From NCBI RefSeq assembly GCF_003939025.1, contig NZ_RQIH01000003.1, positions 124,001 through 188,000 of the forward strand: a stretch of DNA of 64,000 nt. Reading direction: 5' to 3'. Below the pieces are notes generated by a model, which ran no database searches, was not told the DNA's origin, and saw only the letters and a program-made list of their open reading frames with translations. Of the stretch, positions 7,886 through 17,423 are shown one piece after another. Position 1 is the stretch's first letter. Each line of letters opens with the position of its first letter. The stretch comes from Rhizobium sophoriradicis (GTDB taxonomy: Bacteria; Pseudomonadota; Alphaproteobacteria; Rhizobiales; Rhizobiaceae). The position numbers and the translations under genes are program-made.

Positions 7886-10800
7886 ATGGCGAATAACAAA
7901 TACAATGAGTCGATAGAGGACAAGGCGTTCAAGGCATTGGACGAGGCGCTCCAGATCGATTTCGGCAAGGATAATGTGCCGTCTCGCCGCGGCGACGCGC
8001 CTGAGGCGCCGGAGGGGAATGTGTCTGATCCATCGAATGCGCGTAATCAGCAAGCCCAGGAAGAAATGCAGCGCCGCAACCGCCGCAGCGCCAATGGCGA
8101 GCAGGCTTCCAGGGCTCCGGCCTTTGCGCCCGCCAATGATGCCAGCCGCAATACGCCCGCCTCGATCCTGAAATCCTTCGACGGCGCCTCCAGCCGCTCG
8201 GCAATGCGCACCGCCACCCTGTTTTCCGTGCTCTGGGTGATGGCGGGCCTCGGCCTGATGTCGCTGCTTTACGCGCCGCAGATCTGGCAGATCCGTTCGA
8301 TTGCCGACCTCGTCGCCCTGCCCGGTGTCATTGCCGGCCTGGTCGGCATCATCATTCCGGTGATGATGTTCTATGCGTTTGCGGTCATGATCTCCCGCGC
8401 CCAGGATATGCGCAACGCCGCCCGTTCCATGGCAGAGGTGGCATTGCGCCTGGCGGAGCCGGAAACCATCGCCTCCGAACGCATCATGACCGTTGGCCAG
8501 GCGGTGCGCCGCGAGGTCTCGGCCATGAATGAAGGCATCGAGCGCACCATTGCGCGTGCTACCGAGCTGGAAACGCTGGTCCATTCCGAAGTCAACGCGC
8601 TGGAACGCTCCTATGCGGACAACGAATTGCGCGTGCGCGGCCTTGTCCATGAACTCGGCTCCGAACGCGAGGCGATCGTCAACCATGCCGACCGCATCCG
8701 CACCTCGATCGGCAGCGTCCACGATCAATTGAAGGAAGAATTGTCGCTGGCGACCGAAGAGATCGCCGTGCGTCTCGCGACGTCGGGCGAAGCCTTCGCC
8801 TCGCTGATCGACACGCGCGCAGCGACGATCCTGGAAAAATCGGACAGCGCTTTGCAGTCGATGGGCAGCCTGCTTGCCGCCAAGACCGACAGCCTGCTCC
8901 AGACGCTCAACGCGTCCGGCTTTGCGCTGGCCACCGAATTCGACAACCGCCTCGAAGCGCTCACCGTCAATCTCAACGAGCATGGCGAAAAACTGCTCAG
9001 CCAGTTCGAGACGCGCGCCTCGACCATGGACAGCAGCACCGAGAAGCTCAACGCAGCACTGAACGAGCGCACGCATCAGCTCAACGAAATCCTGATCGCC
9101 CGCACCCGCGAGATCAACGAAAGCCTGATATCAGGCGAACGCACCATCGGCGGTACGCTCGACGACGTCTTGTCGAAACTGAACAGCGCGCTTGACGAAA
9201 AGGGCGCAAGCTTCCGCCAGAGCCTGCAGAGCACCGCCGACGACGCCGTCATGGATCTCGACCTTCGCTCCGGCTTCTTCGAGGAGCGGCTGCAGACGAC
9301 CGTCGCTCAGCTTTCGACCGCCTTCGATGAGCGCGTCGCCGAATTCACCAGCGCTTTCGACAAACGCACCGGCTCGCTCGACACGAAGCTGATGGAAAGC
9401 CTTGCCCGCATCAACGAGACGCTGACCGGCGGCTCGGATTCGATCGATGGCATCCTTAATTCCGGCATCGACCGCATCGGCTCCTCGATGACGGATCACT
9501 CGCTGGCGCTCGCCACCGCCCTCGCCACCAGCCACGAAGTGCTGGAAAACACGCTCGGCACTCGCAGCGAGGAAATCACCACCGCGCTGACCAGCCGCAC
9601 CGGCGAGCTGACCTCGGCGCTGCAGAACGCGACGTCCAACATCTCGCTAGCGCTTGCATCAGGCACTTCCGACCTGCAGAACAATCTCCAGGCTCGCTCA
9701 GCCGAGTTCCGCGACACGCTGCGCGCCACCACCACCGAGCTGACCGCCGCCGTCGCCGCCGGCACGCAAGAGGTGACCACCGCCTTCGGCGGCCGCGCCG
9801 AGGCGTTGAGCGGCGTGCTCACGGCACGCACTGCCGAAATCAGCGAGGCGCTCGGCGCTGCGCATGGACGCATCGACAGCGTCATGGCAGAGCGCGGCGG
9901 CGCGCTCGTGGATGCGCTGACCAGCCATCACGGTCGTTTCGAGGAAGCGCTGTCCACTCGCTCCGACGCGATCATCAACGCTGTCGCGGGCACCCACGAC
10001 CGTCTCGCCGAAACGCTCGACGAGAAGGCCATGGCGCTTGCCATTTCGTTGAACGAGAGCCAGGCCCGGATCGAAGATACGCTCGAAACCCGTTCCGCCA
10101 CCCTGCTGAACGCGGTTTCCGGCACGCATGACCGACTGTCGGAGACGCTCGACGAGAAGGCAATGGCGCTCGCCATCTCCTTGAACGAAAGCCAGAGCCG
10201 CCTCAAGGACACGCTCGAAACCCGCTCCGCAGCCTTCCTCAATGCCGTGTCCAGCACGCATGAGCGGCTGTCGGAAACACTTGATACGAAGGCAGCTGCG
10301 CTGACGACGTCCCTCGACGAGAGGCACGCGCGCATCGAGGATGCGCTCGGGACACGCGCGGAAGCCCTGCTCAGCACCATAGCCGGCACGCGTGACCGCC
10401 TTGCCGAAACGCTTGATGAAAAGGCTATGACGCTTGCCATTTCCTTGAACGAAGGCCAGGCCCGTATCGAGGACACGCTGGAAACCCGCTCCGCAGCCCT
10501 GCTGAACGCTGTCTCCGGCACCCACGACCGCTTCGCCGAGGCGCTAGACGGTAGGGCGTCGGCTATTGCCGCCTCGCTGAGCGAGACCCAGGCGCGTATC
10601 GAGAATACGCTCGAAACCCGCTCCGCCGCCCTGATGGATGCGGTTTCCGGCACGCATGACCGCCTCGCCGAAACCTTGGACGAAAAAGCGATGGCGCTTG
10701 CCATCTCGCTCAACGAGAGCCAGGCTCGCATCGAGGATACGCTGGAAAGCCGCTCCACGGCCTTGCTGAATTCCGTTTCCGGCACCTACGACCGTTTCTC

Positions 10801-13800
10801 CGAAACAATCGACGAGAAGGCGATGACGCTTGCCATCTCGCTCAGCGAGAGCCAGGCACGGCTCGAAGACACATTGGAAACCCGGTCCGAGACCTTCCTC
10901 AAGGCCGTGTCTGGCACGCCGGAGCGTATCGCCGAAATGCTCGACCAGAATACATCGGCGCTCACCGCTTCCTTGAACGAGGGCCAGCGGCGACTGCAGG
11001 ACACGCTGGAGACGCGCTCGGAATCCTTCCTCAATGCGGTTTCCGCCACCCATGACCGGCTGTCCGAGACACTTGACGATCGGGCGATGGCGCTGGCCAT
11101 CTCGCTGAACGAGAGCCAGAGCCGCCTCGAGGAGACGCTGACATCGGGTGCCGATGCGATCACCAACGCGGTCTCCGGCACGCATGAACGCCTGAACGGC
11201 GTGCTCGACCAAAAGGCCACCGCGCTGGCCGCCTCATTGAACGAAGGCCAGGTCCGCATCGAGGAAGCCCTGGGACACCGAACCGCGGCGATCATCGGCG
11301 CCGTGACGGCAAGCCACGACCGGCTCACCGATACGCTCGACGAAAAGACCATGGCGCTCGCCATTTCGCTCGACGACAATCAGAGCCGCTTCGACAGCGC
11401 GCTCGAAGCCCGCAGCAATTCCATCATGGAAGCCGTCGCCAGTGCCGAGGCGCGCGTCGCCGGCGCCTTTGCCGACAAGACCGATGCGATCCATAACGCT
11501 TATGCCGACAATCAGCAGCGGCTCGAAAATGCGCTTTCCCAGCACAGTGCGACCCTCTCGGGCGTTCTCGATGCCGGCGGCGCCCGCTTCGAGGATATCG
11601 TCGGCGGCTTGACCGGCCGCATCGAAGGCCGCCTGAGCGATGCCCATGCGCGGCTCGGAGGTCTTGCCGAGGAGGCCGCGGCGCGCATCGAGAGCGGACT
11701 GGATTCTGCCCATGAGCGCATCCGCACGACGCTGGAGGATCGCGCCAACGCCATCGACCTGTCGCTGAACCAGGCCCATACGTTGATCAGCGATACGCTG
11801 ACCGAACAGGCGACCAGCATCGGCACATCGGTGGCGACGACCGTGAGCATGCTCGAGATGTCGCTGGAGCAGCGTGAAGCCTCGATCCGTCAGGCGATCG
11901 ATGCCGGCGCTCAGACATTGGAAGATCGCATGCATGCCGGCGCCGGCCAGATCGCCGGCCGCTTCCAGGAGGCGGCAAACACAATTTCGAACTCCGCCCA
12001 GAACCTTTCCACCCATCTCGACCAGTCGGTTGCAAACCTTGCGGGCAGTCTTGAAGAAACCGGTTCTCGCATGGAAGCCGGCCTGACGGCGATCGAGAGC
12101 CGCATCCGTGACGGCGTCGGCGGCGTTGCCGACAAGGTTGAAGCTGCCAGCAGCCAGCTGTCCGGCGTGCTTGCCGACGGCATATCCCGTCTCGGCGCGC
12201 TTGGTGACGACACCACCCGCCGCATCTCGGCGACGCTCGAAGGCAGCGCCGCAAATCTCACCCAGGCGATCGACAGCCGCACCGCGAATCTGGCCGACAC
12301 CCTGGACAGCCGCACGACGACGCTGGCGGGCGCCATTGAGGGCCGCACGGCAAGTCTCGGCGAAACTCTCGACCGCGGCAACGAGCGCATCGAGGAACGC
12401 CTCTCGACGATGGATCGCGCTTTGACTGTCGGCCTCGAAGCCGTCAACCGCACCATCGAGGGCAAGGCCGCCGGCCTCGCTTCGACGCTACGCAGCGCCG
12501 TGGCAGAAGCCGCCCAGGGAATGGAAGGCGAAGCGACGAGAACCACCGAATTGCTCGGCAAGACCGGCCAGCAATTCGCCGAGGAACTCAATGCAAAAAG
12601 CGACGAATTCACCCGCACCATGGATGAACGTTCGTCGCAGATCGTCACCCGCGTCGCCGAAGCCCAGAACCGCCTGGCAACCCAGGCCGCTGCCGTCGCC
12701 CAGACTTTCTCGGAAGCCGGCAATGCCATTGTCAACAAAGTCGCCGAGGCCGAGACCATCGTCGGCACGCAGGTCAATGCCATTTCCAAGGCGCTGTCGG
12801 ATGCCGGCCAGTCTCTCGAAGCGCGCGGCAATGCCATCCGCACGACGCTGTCGGGGGCCGGCAGCGAGATTTCCGCCACCATGGCGGATGTCGACCGGGC
12901 GCTCGAAGCCCGCAGTAGCGCCATCCGCACAAATCTCGAGGAGCGCAGCCGCGAGATCGATACCACCCTCTCCGACATCGACCGGGCGCTCGAAGCGCGC
13001 GGCAACTCGATCCGCTCGACGCTCGAGGAACGCACCCGCGATCTCAACTCGATGCTATCGGGCCGCTCTGTCGAATTGACCCGTATCCTCGACGAAACGG
13101 CCCGCCCGATCATCGATCGCTACACCGATGCCGGTGAGCAGGCCGCCGCCCGCATCACCGCCGCCGCCAACCTGAGTGCCGACCGTCTGCGCGCCGAAAA
13201 CGAAGCGCTCGCCAGCGCCGTTGCCGCCCGCACCGAGAATGTTGCCAACGCCGTCAGCGCCATCGAGAGCAGCCTGGTCGGCAATGTCAACGGTCTGGTC
13301 CAGCGCATGTCGGAAAGCAGCGCGGCGATGGCCATGATGATGAACCGCGCCGCCGAGCAGTTGACGAGCGTCGACGGACGTCTCGGCGAAACCACGACGC
13401 GCTTTGCCGACTCCGCCACCAAGGCCGCCGAAATGGTCAATGCCTCGACCCGGCTTCTCGAAGGCAAGGTCGACCGCCTCTCCGACATATCAGGCCAGAC
13501 ATTGGCCCAGGTCGGCGGCATCATCGGCCGCTTCGACGAACATTCCAAGGTTCTGACCCAGGCCTCACAGCTTCTGGGTGCCGCCCAGTCCAACCTTGCC
13601 TCGACGCTCGAGGAGCGTGAAGGCGCGCTGCAGGCGCTCTCCGTCAGCCTGGTCCAGCGCTCCGACGAGATCGAAAAGACCATGCAGGGCCTCGGCGGCA
13701 TGATCGAGACCGTGTTCGAGCGGGCCGAGCAGCGCTCCAACCAGGTCACCGGCAATCTGCGCCAGGGCGTCCAGTCCTCCTTCGCCGATATCGGCCGCAT

Positions 13801-14989
13801 TCTCACCGAAACCGAGAAGCGCGCCCAGGAGGCGGCCGAGACGATGCGCCAGGCGATCACCCGCGCGGGCGAGGAAGCCAACACGACCATCGACGGCACT
13901 TTCGCCAATGTCGAGCGCCGTTCCGGCGACCTCTCCAATCGTATTCGCGGCGGCCTCACCGCCTCGTTGTCGGAAGTCGAGCGCATGCTCGGCGAGGCCG
14001 GCCGCGCCTCCGACGGTGCCGCTCAGCACATGCGCGAATCGCTGCGCGAGGCGATCGAGGATGCCGTTGGACGCTTCTCCGGCGCCACCGAGGATATTCG
14101 CCGCTCCGCCGCTGACATTCGCAGCGAGCTCGACGCCACCCGCGCCGAACTGAAGCGCGGCGCCTTCGACTTGCCCGAGGAAGCCAAGGAAAGCGCCTCG
14201 GCCATGCGCCGCGCCGTCGCCGAGCAGATCAAGGCGCTTCAGGATATCTCCCAGCTCGTCGGCCGCTCCAGCCAGCAGCTCGAGATTTCCCAGCCCGTCG
14301 CCCGCTCGCTTGCCCAGGCACAGCCGGCGCCGCGCCCCACCCAGCCGGCCGCTCAACCGCCGCAGCCCGCGGCACCGCCGCCGATCGAAGCGACGGGGCT
14401 GCGCGGATCGATCGCGCCCTCCGCTCCGGCTGTCGCCGCTCAGCGCGCCGCCCCGCAGCCGGCCCCCGCTCGCCAGGAAGCAGCCCGTCAGGAACCGACC
14501 CGGGAAGGCGGCGGCTGGATCAGCGATCTTCTGCGCGGCGCTTCGCGTGACGAGGCCGCGGACGAGGCGCCTGCCCGGACTCCGGCTCGCCCGGCGGAAT
14601 CCGCCGCACCGGCGGCGCGCAGCAACGACAGCCGCAATCCGCGCCACGTCGTAGAATCGCTGAACTCGCTCTCCGTCGATATCGCCCGCGCCATCGACCA
14701 CGATGCCTCGGTTGATCTCTGGCGCCGCTACCAGCGCGGCGAGCGTGACGTCTTCACCCGTCGTCTCTACACGCTGAAGGGCCAGCAGACCTTTGACGAG
14801 ATCAAGCGCAAATACGACCGCGAGCCGGAATTCCGCACCGCCGTCGACCGCTATATCGGTGATTTCGAAAAGCTGCTCGCCGATGTCGCCCGCACCGACC
14901 CGAACCAGACTGTCACCCAGTCCTACCTGACCTCGGATACGGGCAAGGTCTACACTATGCTCGCCCATGCAGCCGGCAGGCTCCGCTAA
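7886..14989 (+). CDS. rgsE: Growth Pole Ring protein GPR/RgsE, giant coiled-coil membrane protein
   Basis: A 2367-residue protein matching the design of Agrobacterium GPR and Sinorhizobium RgsE, needed for polar growth in Hyphomicrobiales. The order is: a polar N-terminus, two membrane segments (about residues 111-130 and 145-168), about 1900 residues of helical coiled coil of the apolipoprotein-like type, a Pro/Ala/Gln-rich linker (about 2135-2255), and a compact conserved C-terminal domain (about 2256-2367, with DLWRRYQRGERDVFTRRLY). Residues 696-1179 are eleven 44-residue repeats. ATG 7886 is taken; an in-frame ATG at 7796 would add 30 residues. Divergent Hpt gene and CtrA box upstream; terminator at 15013. 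Confidence 0.88.
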   Translation: MANNKYNESIEDKAFKALDEALQIDFGKDNVPSRRGDAPEAPEGNVSDPSNARNQQAQEEMQRRNRRSANGEQASRAPAFAPANDASRNTPASILKSFDGASSRSAMRTATLFSVLWVMAGLGLMSLLYAPQIWQIRSIADLVALPGVIAGLVGIIIPVMMFYAFAVMISRAQDMRNAARSMAEVALRLAEPETIASERIMTVGQAVRREVSAMNEGIERTIARATELETLVHSEVNALERSYADNELRVRGLVHELGSEREAIVNHADRIRTSIGSVHDQLKEELSLATEEIAVRLATSGEAFASLIDTRAATILEKSDSALQSMGSLLAAKTDSLLQTLNASGFALATEFDNRLEALTVNLNEHGEKLLSQFETRASTMDSSTEKLNAALNERTHQLNEILIARTREINESLISGERTIGGTLDDVLSKLNSALDEKGASFRQSLQSTADDAVMDLDLRSGFFEERLQTTVAQLSTAFDERVAEFTSAFDKRTGSLDTKLMESLARINETLTGGSDSIDGILNSGIDRIGSSMTDHSLALATALATSHEVLENTLGTRSEEITTALTSRTGELTSALQNATSNISLALASGTSDLQNNLQARSAEFRDTLRATTTELTAAVAAGTQEVTTAFGGRAEALSGVLTARTAEISEALGAAHGRIDSVMAERGGALVDALTSHHGRFEEALSTRSDAIINAVAGTHDRLAETLDEKAMALAISLNESQARIEDTLETRSATLLNAVSGTHDRLSETLDEKAMALAISLNESQSRLKDTLETRSAAFLNAVSSTHERLSETLDTKAAALTTSLDERHARIEDALGTRAEALLSTIAGTRDRLAETLDEKAMTLAISLNEGQARIEDTLETRSAALLNAVSGTHDRFAEALDGRASAIAASLSETQARIENTLETRSAALMDAVSGTHDRLAETLDEKAMALAISLNESQARIEDTLESRSTALLNSVSGTYDRFSETIDEKAMTLAISLSESQARLEDTLETRSETFLKAVSGTPERIAEMLDQNTSALTASLNEGQRRLQDTLETRSESFLNAVSATHDRLSETLDDRAMALAISLNESQSRLEETLTSGADAITNAVSGTHERLNGVLDQKATALAASLNEGQVRIEEALGHRTAAIIGAVTASHDRLTDTLDEKTMALAISLDDNQSRFDSALEARSNSIMEAVASAEARVAGAFADKTDAIHNAYADNQQRLENALSQHSATLSGVLDAGGARFEDIVGGLTGRIEGRLSDAHARLGGLAEEAAARIESGLDSAHERIRTTLEDRANAIDLSLNQAHTLISDTLTEQATSIGTSVATTVSMLEMSLEQREASIRQAIDAGAQTLEDRMHAGAGQIAGRFQEAANTISNSAQNLSTHLDQSVANLAGSLEETGSRMEAGLTAIESRIRDGVGGVADKVEAASSQLSGVLADGISRLGALGDDTTRRISATLEGSAANLTQAIDSRTANLADTLDSRTTTLAGAIEGRTASLGETLDRGNERIEERLSTMDRALTVGLEAVNRTIEGKAAGLASTLRSAVAEAAQGMEGEATRTTELLGKTGQQFAEELNAKSDEFTRTMDERSSQIVTRVAEAQNRLATQAAAVAQTFSEAGNAIVNKVAEAETIVGTQVNAISKALSDAGQSLEARGNAIRTTLSGAGSEISATMADVDRALEARSSAIRTNLEERSREIDTTLSDIDRALEARGNSIRSTLEERTRDLNSMLSGRSVELTRILDETARPIIDRYTDAGEQAAARITAAANLSADRLRAENEALASAVAARTENVANAVSAIESSLVGNVNGLVQRMSESSAAMAMMMNRAAEQLTSVDGRLGETTTRFADSATKAAEMVNASTRLLEGKVDRLSDISGQTLAQVGGIIGRFDEHSKVLTQASQLLGAAQSNLASTLEEREGALQALSVSLVQRSDEIEKTMQGLGGMIETVFERAEQRSNQVTGNLRQGVQSSFADIGRILTETEKRAQEAAETMRQAITRAGEEANTTIDGTFANVERRSGDLSNRIRGGLTASLSEVERMLGEAGRASDGAAQHMRESLREAIEDAVGRFSGATEDIRRSAADIRSELDATRAELKRGAFDLPEEAKESASAMRRAVAEQIKALQDISQLVGRSSQQLEISQPVARSLAQAQPAPRPTQPAAQPPQPAAPPPIEATGLRGSIAPSAPAVAAQRAAPQPAPARQEAARQEPTREGGGWISDLLRGASRDEAADEAPARTPARPAESAAPAARSNDSRNPRHVVESLNSLSVDIARAIDHDASVDLWRRYQRGERDVFTRRLYTLKGQQTFDEIKRKYDREPEFRTAVDRYIGDFEKLLADVARTDPNQTVTQSYLTSDTGKVYTMLAHAAGRLR
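9971..11422 (+). repeat. Eleven tandem 132-bp units inside rgsE
   Basis: Eleven consecutive units of exactly 132 bp (44 codons) begin at 9971 and every 132 bases after; the core reads like SGTHDRLAETLDEKAM followed by ALAISLNESQARIEDTLETR. Less similar units extend the same register to 9839 upstream and 11554 downstream. 44 is four 11-residue turns, the hendecad period of apolipoprotein-like coiled coils. No indels break the register. Confidence 0.9.
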
Positions 14990-15012
14990 GCCTGTTCGAT
15001 AGCAGTGATCAA

Positions 15013-15039
15013 AAGCCGCCTGAACGTCTCAGGCGGCTT
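15013..15039 (+). terminator. Terminator after rgsE
   Basis: AAGCCGCCTGA, loop ACGTC, TCAGGCGGCTT: an 11-bp perfect stem 23 bases after the rgsE stop. The T-tract is weak (CTTCACTT), so efficiency is uncertain. Confidence 0.65.
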
Positions 15040-15090
15040 CACTTATGCGGCCGATATTATCTGCTTCTCAGCCATGGAACCGCGAACCAA

Positions 15091-15651
15091 ATGACCAAGG
15101 CCCTGCTGATCATCGATGTGCAGAATGCAATTCTCTCCGGCAAGGCCAAGCCGGAGCGGCAGTCTCTCGTCGATTCAGCACTGGATCAAACCGTCGCTCG
15201 CCTCGCATCGCTCCAGGAGCAGGCGAGACAGGCAGGCGCGCCGGTCGTGCTGGTCCAACATGACGGCGACAGCCGTCATCGGTTGGCGGTCGGCACGGTG
15301 GGATGGGCACTGCGCCGGGAGATCGCGCCGCGGGAAGGCGAGGTCGTCGTCCGTAAGCAAAGCGCCGACTCCTTCTTCGAGACCGATCTCGCCGAACGCC
15401 TGAACGAACGGGCGGTCACCCATCTCGTCATCGGCGGCTGCATGTCGCAATTCTGCGTCGACACGACCGTCAGGCGCGCCGTTTCGCTCGGCTATGATGT
15501 GACGCTGGTTGCGGACGGCCATACCACAGGCGATACTGCGACCCTCACCTTCTCCGAGATTGTCGCCCACCACAACGAAACGCTCGACGGGTTCGACGCG
15601 GGCAAGGCGGCGGTGGAAATCCGCCCCGCGGCCGACATCGCCTTTTCATAA
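15091..15651 (+). CDS. Cysteine hydrolase, isochorismatase family
   Basis: A 186-residue alpha/beta hydrolase of the isochorismatase-like superfamily. The catalytic triad is visible: Asp9 in LIIDVQNA, Lys89 in VVRKQSADSF, and Cys122 in CMSQFCVDTTVRRA, with the usual cis-peptide glycine segment before it. Members cleave C-N bonds of amides such as nicotinamide, carbamates or ureido compounds; the sequence alone does not give the substrate. It is a single gene between the rgsE terminator and a convergent kinase gene. Confidence 0.85.
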   Translation: MTKALLIIDVQNAILSGKAKPERQSLVDSALDQTVARLASLQEQARQAGAPVVLVQHDGDSRHRLAVGTVGWALRREIAPREGEVVVRKQSADSFFETDLAERLNERAVTHLVIGGCMSQFCVDTTVRRAVSLGYDVTLVADGHTTGDTATLTFSEIVAHHNETLDGFDAGKAAVEIRPAADIAFS

Positions 15652-15673
15652 AGCACCGTAGCAACAGCCGATA

Positions 15674-16192
15674 TCATATCGGAAGCAGGCGCTCGGTCCT
15701 CAGCTTGACGATCAGCGCCTCGACGATCTCCGGCACATCCCTCGCAGCCGTATCGACAATGATCGGCGTCTGCCCCCAGTCGTCATATATTCGCCCGACG
15801 ACTTCTTGCCACGTCGGTTTGACCAGACCTTCCACATCCGTTTTCCGTGTCTCGACCCGGCGGCGATGTTCGGTTTTGTCGGAACAGATCACCTCGACCT
15901 CGGCCGCGATCACGCCGGAGCGCTGAGCGACCGCCAGCCATGCCTCGCGGGTTATCATCAGCGGGTTGACCGAATCTGCGATCACGACCCTGCCGAGCGC
16001 TAGATTGTCCGCGGCAATGCCGTAGGCCACGACATAACCTGCCGCGCCGATGTCCGTGGAAGGATCAACCCACGTTCTGATTGCCTGCTCGATCGTATCG
16101 ACCCTCACATATACGGCTCCGAGCCGTCTCGCGAGGGCGCGCGAAATAGTCGTCTTTCCACTACCCGGCAAGCCGCCGAAGATCACCAGCAT
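15674..16192 (-). CDS. P-loop kinase-like protein (AAA_33 type)
   Basis: A 172-residue small-molecule kinase-like protein. Walker A GLPGSGKT is at residues 7-14, VRVDTIEQAIR gives the acidic residue after strand 2, and a LID-like ERRRVETRKTD-type segment follows (here TEHRRRVETRKTD). The AAA_33/zeta-toxin-like group phosphorylates nucleosides, sugars or antibiotics; the substrate is unknown. I start at ATG 16192, directly before the P-loop strand; the frame is open 15 codons upstream. Neighbours give no pathway hint. Confidence 0.75.
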   Translation of the reverse strand: MLVIFGGLPGSGKTTISRALARRLGAVYVRVDTIEQAIRTWVDPSTDIGAAGYVVAYGIAADNLALGRVVIADSVNPLMITREAWLAVAQRSGVIAAEVEVICSDKTEHRRRVETRKTDVEGLVKPTWQEVVGRIYDDWGQTPIIVDTAARDVPEIVEALIVKLRTERLLPI

Positions 16193-16545
16193 CGTCTCTC
16201 GCCCGTTTGCGAATGCGCAGCGAAGCCGGACTGACAAGTCCAGCGTCGTCCATCACTTCTTTGTAGAGGAGATGTTTCGCAAAGCAAGCGTAAGTAGTAT
16301 TTCAACGCGAACCGGCACCATTGCTGCCCTGCCCTGTCCTATCGATCGGCTGCCATGCCTCAATTGTAAACGCACCGATCGAGACCGACGGCCATTTCCA
16401 GCACGAGGAAGACGGGACAAAAGGAGTCAGCAGTGGATAGGGCCTTTTAATTGCCGCCTGTCCTTCATTTTGTCACAAACTTTATAGATCCGCTTGCGTT
16501 TAGCCAACAGCCCACCGACGCCCAACGACAGAGACAGTAACATCG
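16193..16545. other. Intergenic region between divergent genes
   Basis: 353 bases between the P-loop kinase and the carboxypeptidase, which are transcribed away from each other. It must hold two promoters, but I see no convincing -35/-10 pair, hairpin or small gene in it. Confidence 0.4.
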
Positions 16546-17415
16546 ATGAGCAAGACGACATCCCGGCTTCTTGCCTCCGCGCTCCCATTCGCCTTACTGG
16601 TGGGTGCTTTCATTCCGGCCGAGGCCGGCCAGGCAAGCTTCGTCCTCGATGTACAGTCCGGCCAGGTGCTCGAAGCCTCCAATCAGGACGATCTCAACTA
16701 TCCGGCGTCGCTGACCAAGATGATGACGCTCTATCTCGCTTTCGAGGCATTGCACGACGGACGCCTCACCTGGGATCAGAAGCTCACCATGTCGGAAAAT
16801 GCCGAGAGCAAGGAGCCCTTCAAGCTTGCCGTCGGCGCCGGTCGCAAGGTAACCCTGCGTGAAGCGGTCGAAAGCATCGTGGTCTTGTCTGCCAACGACT
16901 CTGCCGTGGCGATCGCCGAACAGCTCGGCGGCTCCGAACAGGCTTTCGCCAGAACGATGACCGACAAGGCGCGCCAGCTTGGTATGAAGGACACGGTCTT
17001 CAAAAATCCCTCGGGCCTTCCCGATCCGGAGCAGGTCACAACGGCGCGTGACATGGCGACCCTCGGCGTCTCGTTGATGCGGGACTTCCCCGAGGAGTTC
17101 AAACTCTTTTCCATGCGCGGCTTCCAGTTCCGCGGCATGAAACTGCGCGGCCACAACAACCTGATGTATCGCTATGACGGCGTCGACGGCATCAAGACCG
17201 GCTATACCGACGCATCCGGCTATAATGTCGTGACGTCAGCGCTGAAGGGTGGCCGCCGCGTGGTTGGCGTCGTCATGGGTGAAAAGACTGCTGGCCTGCG
17301 TGACGACAAGATGGCCGGACTACTGGACAGCACCCTGTCATCGACCGCTACGGCGTACACCACACCGGGCAGCCAGCCCGGAGCGACGATGACGGATTCG
17401 CAACCGACGAAATAG
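16546..17415 (+). CDS. D-alanyl-D-alanine carboxypeptidase (DacC-like, short)
   Basis: A 289-residue low-molecular-weight penicillin-binding protein that trims the terminal D-Ala of peptidoglycan stem peptides in the periplasm. It has a signal peptide (to about residue 27) and the three active-site motifs SLTK (Ser55, Lys58), SAN (in VLSANDSA) and KTG (in IKTGYT). Compared with the usual 380-400 residues it lacks the C-terminal beta domain and amphipathic anchor and ends in a Ser/Thr/Pro tail, so it is probably soluble in the periplasm. Single gene. Confidence 0.9.
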   Translation: MSKTTSRLLASALPFALLVGAFIPAEAGQASFVLDVQSGQVLEASNQDDLNYPASLTKMMTLYLAFEALHDGRLTWDQKLTMSENAESKEPFKLAVGAGRKVTLREAVESIVVLSANDSAVAIAEQLGGSEQAFARTMTDKARQLGMKDTVFKNPSGLPDPEQVTTARDMATLGVSLMRDFPEEFKLFSMRGFQFRGMKLRGHNNLMYRYDGVDGIKTGYTDASGYNVVTSALKGGRRVVGVVMGEKTAGLRDDKMAGLLDSTLSSTATAYTTPGSQPGATMTDSQPTK

Positions 17416-17423
17416 GCCGCTAT

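Noticed and set aside
9971..11422. Regular repeats resembling a CRISPR array or satellite
   Set aside because: The units are contiguous 132-bp coding repeats in one reading frame with no spacers; they encode a coiled coil.
16546..17415. Carboxypeptidase truncated by mutation
   Set aside because: Although shorter than PBP5-type enzymes, all three active-site motifs are present and the frame ends cleanly after a low-complexity tail; short forms are known in rhizobia.
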